NCBI RefSeq assembly: GCF_000218685.1
Contig: NW_006763295.1
Location: 2,368,882-2,432,881 of the forward strand
DNA length: 64,000 bases
From: Serpula lacrymans var. lacrymans S7.9
Taxonomy: Eukaryota; Basidiomycota; Agaricomycetes; Boletales; Serpulaceae
Reading direction: 5' to 3'
The position numbers and the translations under genes were made by a program. Below, piece after piece: positions 24,007 to 34,731 of the stretch; position 1 is the stretch's first letter, and each line of letters starts with the position of its first letter. The notes below the pieces were generated by a model. The model did no database searches. It worked only from the letters and a program-made list of their open reading frames with translations, and was not told the DNA's origin.

Positions 24007-27000
24007 ATGACCACAGCACGCGATACATCCGCATGTCCAGTTCTCACTGGACTCAACAATTTTCAGATATGGAAACTCCGGATCATCTCAAAGCTACGTC
24101 GGGAAAAAGTTCTCTGGGTTGTTACTGGAGAGGAGCTTAAGCCCTCACCAGGAAAACCTACCTCCTCGGAGGATCCTGAGATCACCTGGATACTTAAGGA
24201 TGAGAAGGCACATGGAATCATCCAGGACCACATCTCTGATGCCCTCCTAATGAGGACTGGAGACCTCACCAGCTCCAAGGAGTTATTTGATAAACTTGTC
24301 TCACTCCATCAAACGTCCAACATTGCCTTGGCCTTCTATTCATTCCAGCAACTCACCAAATTGTCCTGGGATGGGACATCACCTATCCAGGACCACATTA
24401 CGAAAATCCGGACAATTGATTCACACCTCTCTGGAATGAAACTAGGAGTTGATACCAAACTCATGGCTTTCGCTCTTCTCCAATCTCTCCCATGCACTCC
24501 TGAATGGCAAATATTTCAGTCATCAGTAATCAACACGATTGAAGAAAATAAACTCACCTTTGATGCAGTTGAGATCCGGATCACTGCAGAAGTTGCATGA
24601 CAGTCAGGGAAGGCCCCTGGAGGTTCCAAATCAGCACTCAAATCCGAGGAGAAATGGTGTAACTTCCACAAAGCCAAATCACACAACACCTCAGAGTGTT
24701 GAACACTTCAGTCAGCTGAAAAAGGTCAAAGGAAGAAGGGAAAGAAAAGACACAAGGATAAAGGAAAAGAGAAGGAAAAGGCAAATACAGCGGAGCAATC
24801 ATCTGGATCTGACTCCGAGGAGGAACAAAGTCATATTGCATTGGAACATGTACATATTTCCAAGCCCCTTGCTAAACACATTCAAGCTTACCTTGTGTCA
24901 GAACCCAATAAGACCAAAACAACAATTATTATTGACTCCGGAGCAACATCCCACATGGTCCCTCACCACTCCTGGTTTGAGCCAGGAACATACCATGTTC
25001 TGCATCCTCCGAGGACAATCAGTTTTGGGGATGAATCCTCTGTAAATGCCATTGGCATTGGAACAGTAATCCTACAAGCAACTGTTGGCAATAAGGACTA
25101 CAATATTGCACTGTCAAATGTCTTACTTGTGCCAAACTTCACGTTAGCACTCGTCTCTGTCCACAAATTGTCCAAAACGGGGTTATCAACACTTTTTCCA
25201 GCAGGGTCAAATGCTTGTGAAGTTCGGAAAAAGGAGGAACTTATCCTCACTGCGTTACACAAGCGAGGACTTTATCACATCCAAGCAAAACCCGGAATCA
25301 ACCCGGAGTCAGCTTTTGCAGCAGTAGATGTAAATTTATTGCACAGGAGAATGGGACACATTGGAATGGACCGCTTGCAATGAATGGTTACAAAAAGACA
25401 GCTCCAGGACATAGACACCCTTACCGGAACCCCGGAGTTTTGTGAACCTTGTGCTTTAGGAAAGATGAAGAAATTATCTTTCAAGTCCACTGGAGGAAAC
25501 CGAGCCAAGCACCCCATACAAATTGTGCACACAGATGTTGGAGGACCAATCAAACCAACTTCTAGGGAGGGTTTTTGGTACTGGATTATCATTGTAGATG
25601 ATTTCTCCAAATTTCCATGGATATATTTCCTAAAACATAAAAGTGAAGCACTGGAACAATACAAGCAATGGAAAGAAGATGTCCAAACATTCTTCCGGAC
25701 TCATTTGGGAGAAGAAAACTTCACTCCACTATACACAGAATTCCTCCGGAGCGATGGGGGAGGAGAATATACTGCCAATGCATTCAAAAATCAACTCCGA
25801 GGAGATGGTGTCATCCAAGAAACTACAGCTGCAGATACTCCGGAACAAAATAGCATTGCAGAACGCATGAATCAGACATTGGCTACATTAGCAACCACTA
25901 TGCTCCATGATTCCAAGCTCCCAAAGTCATTTTGGGTAGATGCCATGCAAACAGCTGCATATATCACAGCACGCAGCCCAGCATCAGGACTCCATGGAAA
26001 GACCCCATATGAAATACTGTTTAAAAGGAGAGTTGATCCAACTTTGTTTCGCCCTTTCGGATGCCAAGCATATGCCTTGATTCCAAAAGACAAAAGGCAA
26101 GGGAAGTTTTACTCCAAGGGGCGCAAAGCCATAATGATTGGCTACACACATGGAAAGCAAGCCTACAAACTCCTAGACACTGAAAAACGGACTGTGTTTT
26201 CCAGTCGGCATGTCATATTCAATGAATCCAGAAAGGTACAAAAGGATGACACTGCTCCCTGGAACACAGACACTAGCACAGATCAGTGGGAGGGACTCAT
26301 TCCAGAGAATGCTCACTATCCAGACCAAAAAAAATTGGAGGAGGATGATCCTGACCCTCGGATCCGAGATCCAAATGAATTGCAAATGGAACCACATCTC
26401 CAAGGAGATGTTCCACAAGCAATAGGACCATATCAGCATGAAGATGTTCTGAGAGCAGTGGGGCAATACCTCCATGGAGACGTTCCAAGAGCAGTGGGAG
26501 CACCTGATCAGCTAAGGCACCCTCCACAACAGTCTTTACAACCGGGACCTGAATACTGGCCATCTTCAGAACGGAAAGCCAAAGTAGAGTTACAGTCAGT
26601 GGGAGGACAGCCCCTCAACATACAGCCAGCTGATGTGGAAAAAGTCCGAATACAGCTAGACAGCCTGTCCATTGGATCAGCTTCTGGAAGGCATACAACA
26701 CCTCCAAGGAGTCATCCAACACCTCCAAGGAGTCATCCAACGCCTCTGAGGAGTGATTCAACACCTTCAGGAGTGAGTGGGGCAACAAATACACAAATGC
26801 ATCTACTCCCTGGAGTACCTGCACAAGTTCCTAAAAGAGCAGTCATGCCAGCTGAAGTCCTAGGAGTACGCAGAAGCAGTTGCCAGACCCGTCCTGCAGA
26901 CAAAAACCGAGATTATCAAAGGACTCTAGATGAGGAACAGTCTCGAAAAGAGCAGCATGACAACTCCATGGAGAAACCTAACACTCCTGAGGTTCATGAA

Positions 27001-28979
27001 GAAACATCTGATACAGAGGAGACATTCTTTGCTGGAATAGCAAGTACCGGTCCATCTAACACAGACCTTCCAAGGACACTAAAGGAAGCCTTATCATGTC
27101 CGGATGGAGAATTATGGAAGTCTGCCTTGGAGGAGAAGCTCCTAAGTCTCAATACTAATGCAGTATATGACACTGTTCCACTTCCGAAGGGAGTAAAACC
27201 CATCACATCAAAACCTGTGTTCCGGATCAAGTTTGATCAAAACGGAAACATTGAGAGATACAAACTCCGGATTGTTGCACGAGGTTTTACTCAAAGGGAG
27301 GGGATTGATTACCAGGAGGTTTTTGCTCCGGTTGCAAACTTAGAGTCAATCCAAATTATTCTAGCCCTGGCAGCAAAGTACGACCTAGAACTTGATCAAA
27401 TGGACGTATCCACAGCTTATCTCAATGGAGAACTTGAAGAAGAACTGTACATGCTTCCTCCAGGGGGTGTTCCTATCCAACCTGGATACTGCTGAAGATT
27501 GAAAAAATCCATCTACGGGTTAAAACAAGCTGATCGTACATGGAACAAAACTTTTGATCGCAAGCTCCAGGAGCTCGGTTTCACAAGACTAAACAGAAAC
27601 ATGTCTCTATGTATTCCGGGACAACAAACAAATATGCTTTGTTGTTGTCTATGTAGATGACCTCCTCCTAGGAGCTTCATCCCAAAAATTCATGGATATC
27701 ACAAAAGCCAAACTCGAATCCATATTCAAAATGCGGGACCTTGGAGAAGCAAAATACATCCTCAGAATAGAAATCCAACGTGATTATTCAAACAAAACAA
27801 TATCCCTATTGCAACGCCAATACATTGACACAGTCCTGGAGCGTATTGGAATGAAGAAATGCAAACCAGTATGGACACCAATGGCCTTTGGATCAAAACT
27901 CCTTGCAAATGCTCCAGGGTATTAAGAACAAAGCTTGAAGGAAGTGTCTAGCCACTTGCTGAGAGCAATCAGGGACTGGAACTAGAGTCCAATGTGAGTA
28001 ACTATATTATTAGAGAGTATGACAGGTATACAGTACCTAGAGTCCAATGTGAGTAACTAGAGAATAGGAAGCATTGGACTCTGCAGTAGTGTCCGAAGTT
28101 TTGTAAACAAAGGTAAACAAAGCAGCCATAAAGGCGAAATAATAGAGAACACAATCAATAGTGAATGATAGAAGAATAGATAGAGAAAGGAATGAAAATA
28201 TATAGGTAGCACAAAGGTGCAGAATCACCAAAACTAACACAGGGGAAGATATTGTGCAACACTAGATGCATATTGAAGGGCGTCAAGTGTTATACCTCTC
28301 AATTGTAGGCTCCCTCATGTATGCCATGCTCGGAACCCGCCCAGACATTGCCTACGTTGTTGGAATACTAAGCAGGCATAGCTCAGCTCCAAGGAGCCAT
28401 CACTGGGAAGCTGCAAAATGTGTCCTCCGATATCTGAAAGCAACCAGGGACATAAAACTACGATATGATGGCACAGATGTCTCCATGGACATGGATTTCT
28501 ATGGATATTCAGATGCAGATTGGTCTGGAGACCCAGACACATCTCGATCAACATCAGGGTTTGTCTTTATCACCATCCGAGGAGCAATCTCCTGGACAAG
28601 CAAAAGACAAAGCATGGTAGCTTTATCCTCCACGGAGTCAGAGTACATTGGATTGAGCAATGCTGGACAACACCTTGCATGGCTTCGGACATTTTTTGAA
28701 GAAATTGGACATGCTCAAAATGGACCTACAACATTGCACTGTGACAATCAAGCAGCTATCATTCTTACACGAGATCCACAGTTCCGTGCTCGCACAAAAC
28801 ACATTCAATGGAAATATCATTTTATCCGAGATGACTTAGTATCAAAGGGAGAGGCAGTAGTCAGATACGTTCCTACAGGAGATATGGTTGCAGACATTCT
28901 CACTAAACCCCTCACTCATGAAAAACACTGGAAATTCTCTAAAGCTATGGGACTACGGTTGCACTTGAGTGGGAGTTGA
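24007..28979 (+). pseudogene. copia gag-pol polyprotein, broken
   Basis: One reading frame from ATG 24007 to about 27600, interrupted only by TGA codons at 24598, 24700, 25381 and 27493. Gag: LTGLNNFQIWKLRIISKL near the start and a zinc-knuckle-like WCNFHKAKSHNTSEC just before the second TGA. Protease: IIIDSGATSHMVPH (about 24930). Integrase: zinc-binding HRRMGHIG...CEPCALGK, then the core with HTDVGG, RSDGGGEY and TPEQNSIAERMNQTL (25300-25900). A long linker has three near-identical repeats around PPRSHPT (26690-26760). RT starts about 27100 (KPVFRIKFDQNG, YLNGELEEELYM); after a frameshift near 27600 the YVDDLLLGA box is in the next frame. RNase H continues at 28266-28979 (SSTESEYIGLSNAGQ, DNQAAI, RTKHIQWKYHFIRD, VADILTKPL). 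The family and domain order are certain; the element is defective. Confidence 0.9.
27923..28262. repeat. About 340-bp non-coding insertion inside the copia RT-RNase H region
   Basis: The coding frame stops at TAA 27923-27925 and resumes as RNase H at about 28266. The inserted part holds a direct repeat of CTAGAGTCCAATGTGAGTAACTA-like sequence (about 27982 and 28037) and an inverted copy (CATTGGACTC, about 28072). AT-rich, no ORF. Ends are not exact because I cannot see a clear target duplication. Probably a small non-autonomous element or decayed solo LTR. Confidence 0.55.
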
Positions 28980-29211
28980 CAAAACCGGATAAACCTGGTC
29001 TCTGCCGAAGCAGCCATTGTTCTCCATGGAGCATAGCCACCACTCCATGGAGTAACCATTGTTCTCCTAGGAGCACAATTGTACTCCTAGGAGTCATTAT
29101 ACTGTAGCGAGTAGCACCTCCGACTATAAGTAGTGGGGGGTTTAGTATAGAAATACCTCAGTCGTTTCTATAGCCTCTTGGGCAGCGGCTGAGTTTCACA
29201 TATGTTTATTA
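28977..29211 (+). repeat. 3' LTR of the copia element
   Basis: Begins TGACAAAACC right after the purine-rich GAGTGGGAG; ends TTTATTA followed by target duplication AGTGT. Contains an extra 20-bp block with a second CTCCTAGGAG palindrome relative to the 5' LTR. The RNase H stop codon (TGA 28977-28979) is formed by the first bases of the LTR. Confidence 0.88.
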
Positions 29212-29449
29212 AGTGTGTGATCCCCAGAGTGAATCAATAAAGTAAGATATCTAAGTGAAAGGGCAGAATGCCTAAACTCAGACACTGCCTGGAAGGCTAT
29301 TCCGCACTTTTTACATTGATATTTTATGCAAACCCCAAGCTTATGCAAACTTTTTTGAGACCGGTCAGATTAAAGAAACAACTATATTATTTACCTAAGT
29401 AAAAGGGGATGCCTGAACTGCAATAGATGTTAGTTTCAGGTAAACTCTA

Positions 29450-29620
29450 TAGAATATAATGTAACATACCTCAGCTGCTGCCTAGAAGGCTATAGAAACA
29501 ATTGAGGTATTCCTATACTAAGCCCCCTACTACTTATAGTCAGAGGTGCTACTTCAAGTTGCTAAGGTACAATAACTCCTAGGAGAATAATAGCTGCTTG
29601 GCAGCTTTAGCTGAGACCAG
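29450..29620 (-). repeat. Inverted fragment of a copia-type LTR
   Basis: The reverse complement follows the copia LTR from CTGGTCTC to the CTGAG near its 3' end, with many changes (CTCCTAGGAG palindrome retained). Its outer end, ACCAG (29616-29620), touches the inverted gypsy LTR that starts at 29621. The 29212-29449 stretch before it shows no gene; a second short piece resembling the same LTR end lies near 29273-29305. Confidence 0.7.
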
Positions 29621-30247
29621 TGTCAGGCAACAAATACAAAGCTATATAACAAAGCCCAATGCCTGGTCAAGTTCTTGCTGGAAGGCGGTGAATCAGGGTA
29701 TGAGAATGAAGAGTATCGGTATGAGCGCAAATCCAAACTAATATTGAACTAGAGAACAATACATCGAGTATATACCTCTTTATATAGTGAACGGCGATGG
29801 TCAGACCAAGAAAGGGAAGAACTGAGAAAGTGCTCTGACCAGCTAGCTAACCAATAAGAAAAAAGGAGAAGGTGGTCCGATCTATCGTATTTACTAATCG
29901 TATGAGAAAATGTATTGGTAAGGGATGTGCGATTGGCTGTATCAGTAAGCCCATGAGAAGGCGCTGACTCACAACCTTCTTCGCTTATCAATATTCCTCC
30001 GAAGTATTCCCAGACATAGCACTGGATCGTGGCTATGTCATCTGGATATCTTCTCGAGGGTCGACAACAAGTCTACCTCGTTGTAGGTACGATAGAACGT
30101 GAGTGTGAAGAGAGAATAAGAAGAAAAATGATAAAAGTAATAAGATACCTGCTGTAATCTCTAGTCCAAGGGCAAGAGGAGTGACGGGGATCGAGTCTGC
30201 TAACCACGACATGACGGGAATGCGATAAGAAAAATCGATTCCTCACG
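29621..30247 (-). repeat. Inverted LTR of the gypsy-1 family
   Basis: About 627 bp; its reverse complement is nearly identical to the forward LTR at 31027-31653 (I see only a couple of differences, near the 3' end). Begins TGTCAGGCAAC on the plus strand, that is, it ends GTTGCCTGACA in LTR sense. The opposite end is CCTCAC/G instead of CCTCACA. Confidence 0.9.
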
Positions 30248-30334
30248 ACTCCACTGGCCCTGTCTATATAGTCATATTATCAGGTAATATTGCCCAGTCT
30301 ATGATGGAAGGTTATTACTATACTATGTGATTAT

Positions 30335-31026
30335 AGACTCCCTTATGTATGCCATGCTTGAAACTCACCCAGACATTTTCTATGTTGTTGGAATGTTAGT
30401 AAAAACAGCTCAGCTCTGAGGAGCTACCACTGGGAAGCTGCCAAATGTGTTCTCTGATATCTGAAAGCAACCAGGGACATAGAACTACACTATGATGGCA
30501 CAGATGTCTCCATGGACATGGATTTCTATGGATACTTAGATGCAGATTGATCTGGAGACCCAGACACATCCTGATCAACATCAGGTTTTGTTTTTATTCA
30601 CCATCCAAGGAGCAATCTCCTGGACAAGCAAAAGACAAAGTATGGTAGCTTTATCCTCCACAGAATCAGAATACATTGGACTGAGCAATGATGGACAATA
30701 CCTTGCATAGCTTCAGACATTTTTTGAAGAAATCAGTCAAACTCAAAATAGATTTACACTATTGCACTGTGACATTCAAGCAGCTATTATTCTTACATGA
30801 GATCTGTAGTTCCATGCTCGCACAAAACATATGCAGCAAAAATGTCATTTTATCCAAGATGACTTGGTATCAAAGGGAGAGGCAGTAATCAAATATGTGC
30901 CTACAGGAGATATGGTTGCTAACATCCTCACTAAACCCTTCATTCATGAAAAGCACTGGAAATTCTCTAAATCTATGAGACTATGGTTGCACTCAAGGAG
31001 GAGTGACAAAACCAGATAAACCTGGT
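30335..31026 (+). pseudogene. Degenerate copia RT/RNase H 3' end with start of its 3' LTR
   Basis: Closely follows the RNase H part of the copia element at 28310-28990 in DNA (patchy stops and indels in all frames), including the LTR start TGACAAAACCAGATAAACC, and is cut at CTGGT by the gypsy LTR beginning at 31027. An older copy of the same copia family. 30248-30334 shows nothing recognisable. Confidence 0.85.
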
Positions 31027-31653
31027 TGTGAGGAATCGATTTTTCTTATCGCATTCCCGTCATGTCGTGGTTAGCAGACTCGATCCCCGTCACTCCTCTT
31101 GCCCTTGGACTAGAGATTACAGCAGGTATCTTATTACTTTTATCATTTTTCTTCTTATTCTCTCTTCACACTCACGTTCTATCGTACCTACAACGAGGTA
31201 GACTTGTTGTCGACCCTCGAGAAGATATCCAGATGACATAGCCACGATCCAGTGCTATGTCTGGGAATACTTCGGAGGAATATTGATAAGCGAAGAAGGT
31301 TGTGAGTCAGCGCCTTCTCATGGGCTTACTGATACAGCCAATCGCACATCCCTTACCAATACATTTTCTCATACGATTAGTAAATACGATAGATCGGACC
31401 ACCTTCTCCTTTTTTCTTATTGGTTAGCTAGCTGGTCAGAGCACTTTCTCAGTTCTTCCCTTTCTTGGTCTGACCATCGCCGTTCACTATATAAAGAGGT
31501 ATATACTCGATGTATTGTTCTCTAGTTCAATATTAGTTTGGATTTGCGCTCATACCGATACTCTTCATTCTCATACCCTGATTCACCGCCTTCCAGCAAG
31601 GACTTGACCAGGCATTGGGCTTTGTTATATAGCTTCGTATTTGTTGCCTGACA
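31027..31653 (+). repeat. 5' LTR of gypsy-1 with TATA box and predicted transcript start
   Basis: TATATAAAG at 31488-31496 lies 36 nt before AGTTCAATATT (31524-31534), which is complementary to the primer-binding site behind the LTR and should therefore be the first bases of the element RNA. The rest up to GTTGCCTGACA would be R/U5. Confidence 0.88.
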
Positions 31654-31654
31654 A

Positions 31655-31665
31655 AATATTGAACT
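31655..31665 (+). other. gypsy-1 self-complementary primer-binding site
   Basis: AATATTGAACT, one base after the 5' LTR, is the exact reverse complement of AGTTCAATATT at 31524-31534. No tRNA 3' end match is apparent. This is the arrangement of Tf1/sushi elements, whose RNA 5' end folds back as primer. Confidence 0.75.
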
Positions 31666-31910
31666 CACCTCCTTCGAATCCTTTTCCAGAGCCCCTCTTT
31701 GGAAAACCATTTCCTTACACCCTGAAAAAGACTGTCATTGCCACTGCACCGGTCTAAACCTTCATCATCACCTTCTCCACACCTTTATCATCCCTATCCC
31801 TCTCCTCACTATCGTCATCGACCCCTCACCATCCACACCACTACACCTATTGTCGTTCAGTCGTCTCAAACTGGACACCTTCTCTACCATCACCGCTCTC
31901 GTCCAATTCT

Positions 31911-33393
31911 TTGCGTTCTTTGCCATCATCAGATACCTACAAACCGGACTCGTCAGCGACGTTGTATACTTCCATCGTGTCTACGTCCCAACAACTCTCA
32001 GAAGAGTGGGTATCAGACGCGGACCACAGACACCAGAGAGATTTCCTCACAGCCCTCAACAAACCGCTCCCGGTCCTCCCCGTCACTACCAAAGCCCGTA
32101 CTCCAGACGCGGAAGGAACGGTCGAACAGATCACTGAGTTGTATCAAGACTCCTCTGCTTTGTCTTCTCCAATTGATCCGATCGAGGAAATCATCCTCGA
32201 CATAAACGACGCACTTGCTCTCACCCAATCCATTTTTTACCATTCCGCCATCTGTAGGAGAAATTCTCGCAGTCTCGAGGAGATACTCCAACATCTCCGA
32301 CAGAGCACGGAGAGAACTTTTAATCTTCATATCCCTGCGGCACGAACAAATTCCGTTGATCGACTACTTTGAGAGCCTAGTACACCCGAGTTACGAGAAC
32401 ACTCAGAGGGTTAAGCTTTTGAAGGGAGTAGCCAGCGTACAAGAACGAAACCTGCAACTTATTTCGCAGAGCCATATTCCAGACCTCCTTGACCTTTATC
32501 GAATACACCCTCTTTCTTTCCCGGACATACCTAGCCGCCTCCTCCCCTACGACTTCGAACATACTTTGCTTTGCGGCATTGTGTTAAGAAAAAGGCCTCA
32601 CGAGGAACCCACCTACGATATCCCATCTTCATTTTTTACATCCGACTATTACGACATCTACTCCGCCTCTCCTGTCAGTTACCAACCTATCCAATACTTT
32701 TGTATCGGCAATCACCTTGACCACCTTTCTATTATCCAATACCTGACACGACTTCGCCGAACTCTCTACCTCCCCGAAATCCAAGATCTTGACGCATTCG
32801 GACCACGGTTTGGTCTTCAACACAACACCTCCATCATAATCTTCACGCCCTCTACCAAAGATCATATTCGACGAGTTGTTGCTGCGTTAGCACGATTCGA
32901 TCAGCTCATTGCGACCGCTCAGAGGAAATCCCGTGACGGAGAAGACTACACAACCAAAATCGACGATATTTGACACGTTTCAGAATACGTCGACGAATAT
33001 TACTGGATCTTAGAAATCCTCACCCCATTTGTTGTCAACCAACAATCTGATCACCCCGAACGTTTCATTATCACCGTTCTCCAAAGTGATTTCTGGGCCG
33101 TTATTAACCATAGCCCACGAACTTGTATCTATTCGCAGTACTCGTACACCTACCAAGGTCAAAGAGGAGAAACACCGCTCATCCCGTCGGTTGAACAGCT
33201 TTTTGCACCTTGCGCAGAAAGGATAGAACGAGAAACAGGAAGTTCGCTAACGGATATAGTTGGAGGAGAATCTAGCGACGAAACTGAGTCAGAAAGCGAA
33301 GAGTCTACTCAAAGTATAGAGTATTGGAGGCCCTGGGAAGCAGAAGGTGGAGATTTCCCTAGTAACTTTGAGTTTGACCCGGACTTTAATTAA
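31911..33393 (+). pseudogene. Extra ORF upstream of gag in gypsy-1, function unknown
   Basis: Open in one frame from about 31911 to 32230 (PIEEIILDINDALALTQS), then, after a frame change at a T-run near 32235, open to TAA 33391 (SVGEILAVSRRYSNISDRAR, LLDLYRIHPLSFPDIPSRLL, QSDFWAVINHSPRTCIY) with one in-frame TGA at 32971. The acidic tail (ESSDETESESEES) ends before gag. About 490 codons in all. It matches no gag, pol or env domain I know. Its start codon is unclear: no good ATG is visible. It lies in sense orientation between primer-binding site and gag. Confidence 0.6.
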
Positions 33394-33668
33394 AAGACTC
33401 GTTATCTAAGACTCGTTATCTAAAACCCGTTATCTAACCCGTTAAAAAACTGGAGCCCTATCGAGAACCCCATCCTCTAGTCACTCCTGACACACCTCCC
33501 CCACAATCTCTAGGAGCTGCTGCGGAAGCTCTAGAACCCGACGATCTGTATCAATCAGCAGGACCGGAAAACTTTCCTCCCCCACCTCCGACTCCAGAAC
33601 CCGAAAACCAACCCGACGATTGGTTCGATCAGGAATCTTTAGATCTTGAGCCTGATTTAGCAGCAGCA

Positions 33669-34731
33669 ATGACCGACGAAACAAATCAAGGTAGCAAGGC
33701 TGTCCTTGCCACTCCTCCGTTCAAATTCATCGGCAAAAAGGAAACATACGTTGACTGGAAGAACGCCTTAGCAAACTACTTTTTCGCCTATCCCAGAAGT
33801 TTCCAAACCAACTCCTCCAAAATCCTCTTCGCATTATCCCGAATCTCGTCCGATAAAGCCAATGACGCCTGTCACACATGGAAGGCGAATTTCAACAACA
33901 AAACTGCAGTGCTAGGAGACCTATTTGCACCACGGAATTGGGGAATTATCTCGGAATTCATCAAGGAATTAGATAACGAATTCCTCGATCCTCATCTCAA
34001 GTTGAAAGCAGAGATTGCCCTTCATGACTACGAACAGCGAGAAATGACGGTAGACGCATATTTTGGAGGACTCGAATACAAACTTATGGAAGCAGGGTTA
34101 CCACCAGACGCAGATGAAAGTTATCCGTTCATTCACAGTATCCTTCGCCGCAACCTCTCTCAGTTCCTTCGCGATCATATCTCGCAGCAGGAAAACCTAC
34201 CCACCACATACTCAGAATGGAAGGCAGCAGCGAGGAAATGGGAACAGCGAAACGAAGAACTTAATCTAGAAAGGAGGAGAGATAAACCCCCTCAACAGAG
34301 GCTGCCGTCTCAGTACCAACGATATCAACCGTATTATCAACAGAACCAAAACTACCCCCCCACCACAGCATCAACAGACAGTACCGCGAACAGAGACGTG
34401 AAGACCACAGTATATCCAACAACGACCGTATTATACTCCATCACAAAGACCACCGCCCCAGAATGCAGTCCATCCAAACACAGCAGGAACGTTTGGAGGA
34501 TCTGGTGTACCTATGGAAATTGGGAGTTCCAACACGCAGTGACAATGTCGGCCCAACCCGAACATTACTTGTTACAATTGTGGCGAACAAGGCCACATTG
34601 CTAGAAATTGCCCACATGGAAAGATGGCAATACAATATATGGAAACGGAGGAAACCAAAGACACTCCCACTACATCGTCATTAAAAGAAATTGAAGCACC
34701 CCCGAAGGATTTTCAGAAAGGTCAGGAGTGA
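33669..34731 (+). pseudogene. gypsy-1 gag (capsid plus CCHC zinc knuckle), frameshifted
   Basis: ATG 33669 (MTDETNQGSKAVLATPPFKF) begins a capsid-like region (FKFIGKKETYVDWKNALANY, EREMTVDAYFGGLEYKLME) that runs to about 34450; after a frame change the expected VPMEIG, an in-frame TGA at 34540, and the zinc knuckle CYNCGEQGHIARNC (34570-34611) follow in the second frame, ending at TGA 34729. The 77 codons before ATG 33669 are open, lack Met and are rich in Pro/Glu/Asp, so the protein may start upstream. RNA-binding structural protein of the particle. Confidence 0.8.
34707..34713 (+). promoter_or_regulatory. Candidate -1 frameshift heptamer, gypsy-1 gag/pol
   Basis: G GAT TTT in gag frame, 15 nt before the gag stop. 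After a -1 slip the frame stays open into pol (which begins in the -1 frame at about 34713). Resembles the G GAU UUA site of mouse mammary tumour virus pro/pol; weaker than the sites of gypsy-2 and -3. Confidence 0.4.

Larger units (their letters stand above)
23723..29211 (+). mobile_element. Ty1/copia-type LTR retrotransposon, full length but mutated
   Basis: LTRs at 23723-23937 and 28977-29211 start TGACAAAACC and end TTTATTA. The 5-bp target duplication AGTGT flanks both ends (23718-23722 and 29212-29216). Between them are gag, protease, integrase, reverse transcriptase and RNase H in the copia order (integrase before RT). The coding region has four in-frame TGA codons, one frameshift near 27600 and an insertion of about 340 bp between RT and RNase H, so the copy cannot make its own full protein. 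The intact target duplication shows the ends are those of one insertion event. It landed 177 bp downstream of the NLR-like gene. Confidence 0.93.

Noticed and set aside
31283..31525. 80-codon ORF, identical in two LTRs and similar in a third (29749-29991 minus, 31283-31525, 38845-39069)
   Set aside because: It lies inside the gypsy-1 LTR and is repeated only because the LTR is repeated; the TATA box sits in its 3' end. No sign of a protein gene.
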